Of a stretch of DNA of 64,000 nucleotides, positions 57,600 through 64,000 are shown one piece after another (within the stretch, counting starts at the first letter, position 1; every line of letters starts with the position of its first letter). This DNA is from Effrenium voratum (lineage: Eukaryota > Sar > Dinophyceae > Suessiales > Symbiodiniaceae). A program made the position numbers and the translations under genes. The notes beneath the pieces are model-generated. The model saw nothing but the letters and a program-made list of their open reading frames with translations, made no database searches and was not told the DNA's origin. The stretch covers positions 1 through 64,000 of the forward strand of contig CAUJNA010003831.1 of the NCBI GenBank assembly GCA_963377175.1, read 5' to 3'.

Positions 57600-60270
57600 C
57601 TCTAGCAGGTACTCATACATTCTCATTGCTTGCCTTTCAGGAGTGACACGCAGTGCAGTCAAAGCGGTGCCATTGCAAGAAGTGAGAGTTTTGCGTAAGG
57701 CCCGTCTTTTGGGCAGCAAAGTCAGGCACGGGACAGTGCCAAGGGTCATCACACGCGGGCAGATGAATTTCTTTCCGCCTCAAATCCGGGGAGTCTCCCC
57801 TGAAAGATGGTGTTTGAGAGAAGCCTCGTATTGGCGGCAACCGCCGTTCGCCCCCCGTAGGCTTCGGGTTTTGGTCTCCTTTTGGCTTCGCTGGTTGGAG
57901 AGCTGCAGGGGCCCGCTCCGCGTGGCCGGAAAGGGTTGACCAACTCAGGGTGCATTTGGTTTCATGGTTTTGGTCGGTATATCCTGAGACTTTGTGCTTT
58001 GTTTGTTCTGGTCATTGCTTTTGTAAAGCAACCATTAGATCTGATTTTGCTGGACAGCAGCTCTCAAATGCAGCTTCCTTGTGATTTTGTCGGCTTTTGC
58101 AGGGGCCCATTTAACTTTGCACCAGCCCGGCCACAGCACGAGTACTACGAAGCCAGGAGTTTTAGCCAATTCAGGCCAATTCAATAACCAGCTGGAAGAT
58201 GCTGTATTTGTCGGGAGGGCGTCAGGGGCGTTGCCTTTTTTTAGCCAAGCTCAAAATGCTGGGCGTGCATCTGACCAGCTAAGCGTCAGCGTGTGTTGGT
58301 CCGCCAGCATTCGTTGAACATGTACTTGCTTTCTGGCTCATGTCAGGACGGATTGCTATTCATCGATTCACTACATCCAGCATTGCACCTAGCCTTCATG
58401 CCCTCAGGAGTTCATCATGTTGAGACAGCTGTTTCCACTCCCTGGGTATAAAAACACACCGATCCGTTTCGGGGCCGGCCCCATTTCAGGGAGTCCATGC
58501 GCCAGCGGACTCTTTGGAAGTTCTGGCAGGCCTTCTTCAAGAATTCTTTTGGAAGTTGCCAAGAGCGGACCCTGAAAACAGGTTGGCCCGTGCCGGTTCA
58601 CGAGTTCTAGGGGCCCCCTCGTCCCACGGTCAGAACATCTTGCTCGCGGTTGGGGGACGGCCATCAGAGAACATCTCTGGAAAGGGAATGACCACCTGAC
58701 TATATCCATCCCCCAGTTTGGCACTGAAACCCTGGACCAATCCCATGCCTTCTGCTTCCACTTCCCAACCTACTGAGTACACGAAACAACCAGGCTCTCT
58801 TTGACCTTGAAAATAACTCAGAACTCAGGCTGTGAAAACAGAATTGGGACCACATCCCACACACGCGTAGTTTTGACCCCACGGTGCATACCATGGCAAA
58901 TCAGAGGTTCATGATGGCCTCCTGTTAGGGAACGCAAGCGGTTTTGGGGGTGCCAAAAATTAAAGACAAGGGGAAGCCAAAACGGAGACCACCTTTGCCC
59001 CAAGACGCATGAATGCGCGCTTGGCGGCCTGAGCGAATCTGTGGTTCGAGCTTGGCGATTTGCTTTCGACGGCAGGCGTTGATGTCCAGTGGCGCTTTGA
59101 TGACGCTCAGCTCTGCCGCGACCTCGAGACCCAACAATCAAAAGGTCTGAGCTGGGTTGGTGTTGGGTTTGGCCTGTTGTTGCATCTCTTTGCGGAATGA
59201 GTGTTGCACTAGGCAGCACGCATGTATGGTTGACTTTGTTCTCAAAGATCAACCCAGTGAGTGGGTTCACAAAGGTGCCGGTTTCAGATGTTCACCTTTG
59301 GCATATTGCCTTTTTGTTGGTAGGTAGCATGTTGCGGGGATGGCCGCGTTTGACAGGTGCCAACCATCCAGGGGTTTACTGCTGCGCTTGCATGGCTGTT
59401 TGCCCTGGTGGCCATGGCAATTCCCTACTGCCGCTGCCTGGGAGAATCTGCTGAACGATGCCAGTGATCGTCACTTTGATATGTGGTTGACGACGAGTTG
59501 GCACAGTGCAATACCGTGTGTTGTCGATTACTTTGCTCAAAGCGAACCAGCCGGATGAGTTCCTAAGAGTTGCTTTGCCACCAGAAGAAGGCAGTTCAGT
59601 GAATTTCGGATCACAGTGTGTCAAAGTACACAGGCTACTTTTCCAGTCGTTTGCGCAAAGGGTTCCGTGCGCCAAGCAACGTTTTTAGCTGGGAGGGTAT
59701 ATCAATACAATTCCTCGGGTAGTTTTCGAGTGAACTGCATTGTGTGCTCATTTTATTGTAGCTGTGTGTATATTTAAAAAGACATTGTTTACCTGGGGTT
59801 GAGACTGGGGGTCATCAACTCTCGAAGGACGAGCTGGGAGTTTGTGTGCAGGAAAGTATTGCCCCTTGAAGGCACGAGGAATATATCATATATATATATA
59901 TAGATATGTATATGTATCAAGTGTGGGAGTGCAACCTTGTCAGTGCGGAGTGGGACATTTGGCATGCTCCTCTCCGAACCCAAGAGGGGGCCAGGTAGAA
60001 TCCCTCTAGGATGCGTCGAGTGTTTTAGGTTGAGGCATTTGTTCCAGGTTTAGTTGGAACGAGTCCAGGAAGGCCACCGATGCCACAAATGTTGAATGTC
60101 GAGTGAGCCATCCCTAAACCACAGCCCAAACCACTTGAGGCCAACCCATGGCACCTCAGCCGAAAGTCTCGTGGCACCCAGACCGATGGCAAGTTCACCG
60201 GCCGCATGGCGCGGGCAATCGACGACTCGGCGTTCGTTCGTTGCATCCCCACTCCCGACCAGAGGGCCGC
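57600..60270 (+). other. Orphan exon-like blocks
   Basis: Four blocks have balanced codon use and AG|-type left borders: 57640-57770 (SAVKAVPLQEVRVLRKARLL), 58104-58150 (GPFNFAPARPQHEYYE), 59083-59130 (VDVQWRFDDAQLCRDLE) and 60160-60262 (TDGKFTGRMARAIDDSAFVR). They may be exons of one unidentified plus-strand gene or the 5' part of PACRG. No family was recognised and no phase-consistent join was established. Confidence 0.3.
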
Positions 60271-61251
60271 GTGTTTTTTGAAGCCTAAACTGTGGTGACG
60301 TGGAGGGCTCACACGTCTGCCAAGACGGCGAACTGGTCACCAGCTGGCACCTCGTCTTTCTTTTTTGCAGGAGCGATCAGCTCAACTGCTTTGCGAAGTC
60401 TCAAGGGCGACAGTTCTGTAAAAGCAAGACCGAATAGGGAGCGCGGGCAACCCGGAGATTAGCAAGAGCAGAGCTTCGAACCTTGTCACCACGAACACCA
60501 GGTCATTTTGGCAGGGGTGCTCTGCGGAGATTTGCACGGATGCGTATTCAGGAAAGCCCACGAACATCGGCGACCGTTGCACTGTGTACGGCAGTAGGGT
60601 AACGTAGAGCACCAGGCCTTCTGGCTGAGAGCAACCCGGTTCCATTTGTTGCCCTGATATTCTGAGTTAAGGGAGTCAGGACCCACAAAGGGTTGGAATG
60701 TGTCACCCCGGCCCCATTCGTGATAAAGCGATGGGTCCAGCACAGATTATCCAGCAATCGACTCCCCTTTAAAAAACGTGCTTGTCAAAAGAGGATGCCT
60801 GTTTTGGGATCATGGTTCAGGTTTGTTTGCCGCCTTTGGCATCCAGAATTGGGTCCCAGCCATTTGCATGCATCTCGTACACGATTTGTTGATCCTCCGC
60901 TGAAAGATCCTGCAACGTCAAGAGTCAAGCCTTGAAGGATGGGAACACCGCCAAAGTGGGCCTGCTGGTCGGCGTCGACTTTTTTCGGGTCCCGGGAGAC
61001 CTGCCTTCCTCCAAGGGCATTTGCCGTTCGCAGGTGGCACAAGGCTGCTGGGGTACAGGACCCAAGAAAGCCGGTCCGGGCTTCAGCCGTTCCAAGTTGC
61101 CATTGTCTTTGGATGGTTTCGGGTTGCCGACTTGAAGGCGGGGTTCGGAGGAGTCGGACTCGGTTTTTGTTGAAACACAAAGGCACAAGTGGAAAGTAAC
61201 CCCGTGAAGGCTCAGGATAACCCACGTCCAAGAGCCGGATCCCAAGCCCAG

Positions 61252-61307
61252 GCGTGTTCAAGAAGAACCTGCCGAAGAACATCAGCGACAAGAGCAATAC
61301 CTTTGAG
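61252..61307 (+). CDS. PACRG: Possible 5' exon of PACRG
   Basis: Between CCCAG|G and GAG|GC borders, one frame reads VFKKNLPKNISDKSNTF, similar in feel to the stretch before FRRFYERxDLP in PACRG proteins (a phenylalanine-lysine start and a threonine-phenylalanine end). The join to the exon at 62742 is one base out of phase with the obvious AG|G splice sites, so either the border differs or this exon belongs elsewhere. Confidence 0.45.
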
Positions 61308-62741
61308 GCGCAAGGGGGGGGATATAGGTGGGAATGGGTGGTGTCCCTTTGCATTCTCTTTGTTACACCCAAGAAAGCCTACCATGAGCCCCCAAAAGGT
61401 GATCCCCAAACCGCGCTTACCCATGAGAAACCAATTGCAATATTGTTGTCAAAGGGGCCCGTTGTCCGCGCGACGGCACATCGCCGATTCCAAAAGCTCC
61501 TGATGGCCATAGGTGACGAACCTTAGGCAGCAGCCCCTCCGCATTTGTGGGTATGACCCCGTCCATATGCCTGGTAGTGTTTCTTTTTAGATCTCCTGTT
61601 TGCCGAGAAGCAACGAACATAACAGGGATCCTCAAATAAGAAAACAGCAAATGGGTCTTTCTTCGAGGGAATCCTTTTTTGGGGTGGGGGGTTTCCTATT
61701 TCAATGGGTCGATTTGCTTTTGGTGTTCCTCGTGAAAACCACTCGAACGTGAATATCCAAAACGTGGTCTCTTGCATCGGACCACCATCGGACCATTGGG
61801 TTTGCCATAATGCAAAGCTGCCAGCTGGGGGCCGGTCCCGGATCCGTTATCGAAAAGGTAGTGCAGGGAGCAAGGCTATCAAAACGCTTCTCTTTTACAG
61901 GCACGTGAATCGCAAGCGAGCTTCCTTTGGGCTACCTTCGGGGGTTTCCCTGGAGAGAAGTAATAGCTACCCTCCATTTGACTCGAGCAATATTGCACTG
62001 GTAGTTTGCAAGCAAACCTCATGGCCCATGACGCAAGGTGAGCTCAACATTCGCAGTAGTCCATGGTTTGTTTGGGAAGGACGCGCGAGGCTCAAGCATT
62101 TTTTGTACGGAAACCAGGTGGACTCAAAAGTTTCCCATGTGCTTTGGAGCAAAAGAGATTGTGGCTCATGTGCCAACTGGTAGTCTTGTCAAGGCAGCGC
62201 ATCATCCGGCGACGCAGCGCGGCGCCAAGTCTCTGACAAGCCGCAGCAACTGTTTGTTTTTTCTTTTTGTTGCATGCCGGGGGGGGGGGGGGGCGCCAAG
62301 AAGAGGCCCATTTAGATCCTGGTCATGTTTGTATCAACTTTGAATCATAACTCTCCTTGCTCTGGCATGTCAGGCGCTGCAAAAACATGTTGTTGCTAGA
62401 AGGATTGAGCGCCAGCCGAGGACGTAAACTTGGCTTATTGAGGGTATTGATGGCCTATTGAGGGCTGATGGCATAGCCGTGCCTGCAAGATTAGGCTACT
62501 GAGGGCTTCTACTGCGCTATTCAGCGCAGCTAAGGCTTGTCCAGGCCTTGAGGAGCTAATCAAAAACTTCCCTTCTGAATCTTGAGAGCGAGAGAGAGAG
62601 GATTTTCTAGTAGCAAGGATTTTCTGGTAGCATTCCTAAGGTTTGCTAAGATGCTGGAGGGAAGCTCCCCGGCCAAGCGGCCAAAGAGGGAGAGAGAGAG
62701 AGTGCTTGGTGAAGGCATCTCGAAGGCTCGGTTTCCGGAAG

Positions 62742-63755
62742 GTTCCGGCGCTTCTACGAGCGCAGCGACCTGCCCATCTCGGTGCACCACGGGAACTCCC
62801 CGAGCATCGACTGGAAGGCGCGGAGCGAGAGGTTCAGCCGAGAGGTTCGGTTCGGCCGGGTCAAGAGGGACAAAAGGTTGGACATCTCACTCGATTTCGG
62901 ATTGAGGCGATACAAGGTTGGAAGTTGGCTTTGTGAAGTAGTCCGAGGCTAAGAGAGCCTCTCCGCCCATGGCGGGTCCGCTCGAGGGCTGACTTTTCTT
63001 GGGAGGTGCCTTCTAAGAAATCGTTTGGGCTGTTTTGCATGGATGGTTCGAACCATGCACAGTCTTTTATGCCTTGCAAAATCCTGAAGGCCATCAGAGA
63101 AGGGGGTCCCTTTGTCGGGATCCATCGCTCAAATGACTTGAACGGCAACAGCCTCGAAGGATCAAAGCCCTTAGCATCCTTGGCTGTCACACAGCGACCG
63201 AGTGACCAGAGACCAAACCGGGTGGGGTTGTCTCCACACTGTATCCAAGAAAAGGGAGCCCCAATTTTGAGATTGTGGGGTCGATAAGCCGCTGATCCGA
63301 AATCCATAGAAGATACCCACAGGAGAACGACCGGCATGGTAAACATACTGCCAGAAACCAGCATGAGGTTTGGGTTGGGATTCCAACAGTCCAACCATTT
63401 TTCTTTTTTTTAGGGTTGGGGGGAACAGATGGACATGGAAGCTCATGTGTATTTTTGGGGATTCCGTATTCCATTTAGAGACAAACCGATGTGGCTTGGG
63501 GGGGAATTTGGCAGGGCGGGGAGGCGGGAGGAGATTCCAACGTCGCATGCCTTCTGCAGCAAGCTTGTTTTGAGGAAGACCCGTGCTCGGGTTCACAACA
63601 ACAATCATAAACGGAGAGGGGGCGACTCTTCCTCGAATAAAGGAAAAACTCCTGGCATTTCGAGACCAAATCCAGGTTGAGCCGGAGCGCCTGGATTACA
63701 TCTACCTCCTGCCCATCTTCTTCGACGGGCTCATAGAGAAAGAGGCCCCGTCCAG
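62742..63755 (+). CDS. PACRG: PACRG (parkin co-regulated gene) homologue, first exons; continues beyond window
   Basis: PACRG is an axonemal protein of the inner junction of doublet microtubules. Exon 62742-62817 encodes FRRFYERSDLPISVHHGNSP then SIDWK, and exon 63676-63755 encodes VEPERLDYIYLLPIFFDGLI then EKEAPSR. Together they match the conserved PACRG core (FRRFYERxDxPI ... EKLDYHxYLPIFFDGLxE) in order and in phase (AAG | GTT). The intron between them starts GC and ends AG, with a shared AGG. The family histidine pair in LDYHHYLP is replaced by I-Y-L. The remaining helical-repeat part (about 150 residues) lies to the right of the window. It indicates a flagellated eukaryote. Confidence 0.9.
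62818..63675 (+). other. PACRG intron, GC-AG
   Basis: 858 bp between the two PACRG exons, starting GCGCGG and ending CCAG. Nothing recognised inside. Confidence 0.75.
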
Positions 63756-64000
63756 GCCCCAGCAACGAACCAGCGGACCGGCTCCATCAGTGTGAGGGAT
63801 TTTGTGTTGAGCGAAATGTGGCCGTTGACAGTTGTCAGATTCGTTTGGGGAATACCCCTGGCTTTTGCGGAGAACCAACTGGAAACCACCCCCTAACCAC
63901 CAAACCACCACACCAAATTACCAGCTAGGGAAGCTGAAGTTGGGCGGCTTTGTCTTTTGGGAAAGTGGCTTGAAGCCGAAACTTGGAATCAGAAAACTGG

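Noticed and set aside
60160..60262. Block TDGKFTGR considered as a missing oxidoreductase exon between NKPDW and YVSFE
   Set aside because: It lies 12 kb downstream of both neighbours, and exons 18 and 19 already join in phase without it.
1..64000. tRNA, rRNA and small RNA genes
   Set aside because: No cloverleaf-like B-box sequences or rRNA stretches were noticed by eye. A covariance-model scan was not possible, so absence is not proven.

Overview
The window looks like nuclear DNA of a dinoflagellate, most likely Suessiales/Symbiodiniaceae-like. The main evidence is splicing: two conserved enzymes can be reassembled from about 40 short exons whose introns almost all begin with GC or GA (rarely GT) and end in AG, and most junctions carry a short direct repeat of the form AG|G. 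Further support comes from a dinoflagellate-type retroelement with a cytosine-methyltransferase-like domain, a P-loop ATPase family known from dinoflagellates, a flagellar gene (PACRG), a possible spliced-leader relic, and many microsatellites. No bacterial operons, rRNA, tRNA or CRISPR were seen.

Layout. 0-2.3 kb: tandem repeats. 2.5-4.3 kb: two retroelement remnants (an RNase H piece and a copia-like gag piece with a duplicated leader). 4.3-8.0 kb: mostly unexplained, with one coding-looking block at 6.0-6.25 kb. 8.1-9.8 kb: P-loop ATPase gene with two small introns and one frameshift. 10.2-10.9 kb: unknown coding-looking block. 11-14.1 kb: unexplained DNA and a 111-bp tandem repeat. 14.2-18.35 kb: a long, decayed retroelement (gag, zinc finger, C5-MTase-like domain, reverse transcriptase, RNase H). 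18.37-20.04 kb: three copies of its 3' flanking sequence.

20.6-51.6 kb, plus strand: a Gfo/Idh/MocA-type NAD(P)-dependent oxidoreductase in about 21 small exons. Its N-terminal half lies at 20.6-26.4 kb and its C-terminal half at 42.7-51.6 kb. Inside the 16-kb intron between them, on the same strand, sits a nearly complete bacterial/organellar-type glutamyl-tRNA synthetase gene of about 20 exons (28.36-41.42 kb). This nested arrangement is the most striking result. The introns contain at least six copies of a ~105-bp repeat with terminal inverted repeats, plus partial copies, which makes it a candidate introner or MITE.

51.6-62.7 kb: no gene recognised. It holds several orphan exon-like blocks, TA-rich satellites and two tracts of degenerate CCCTAAA-like sequence. 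62.7 kb to the right edge: the first recognisable exons of PACRG, which continues beyond the window.

The genes do not form one pathway. GluRS with an alanine-rich leader is probably imported into an organelle, PACRG belongs to the axoneme, and the oxidoreductase substrate is unknown. Shared orientation and intron style, not function, link them.
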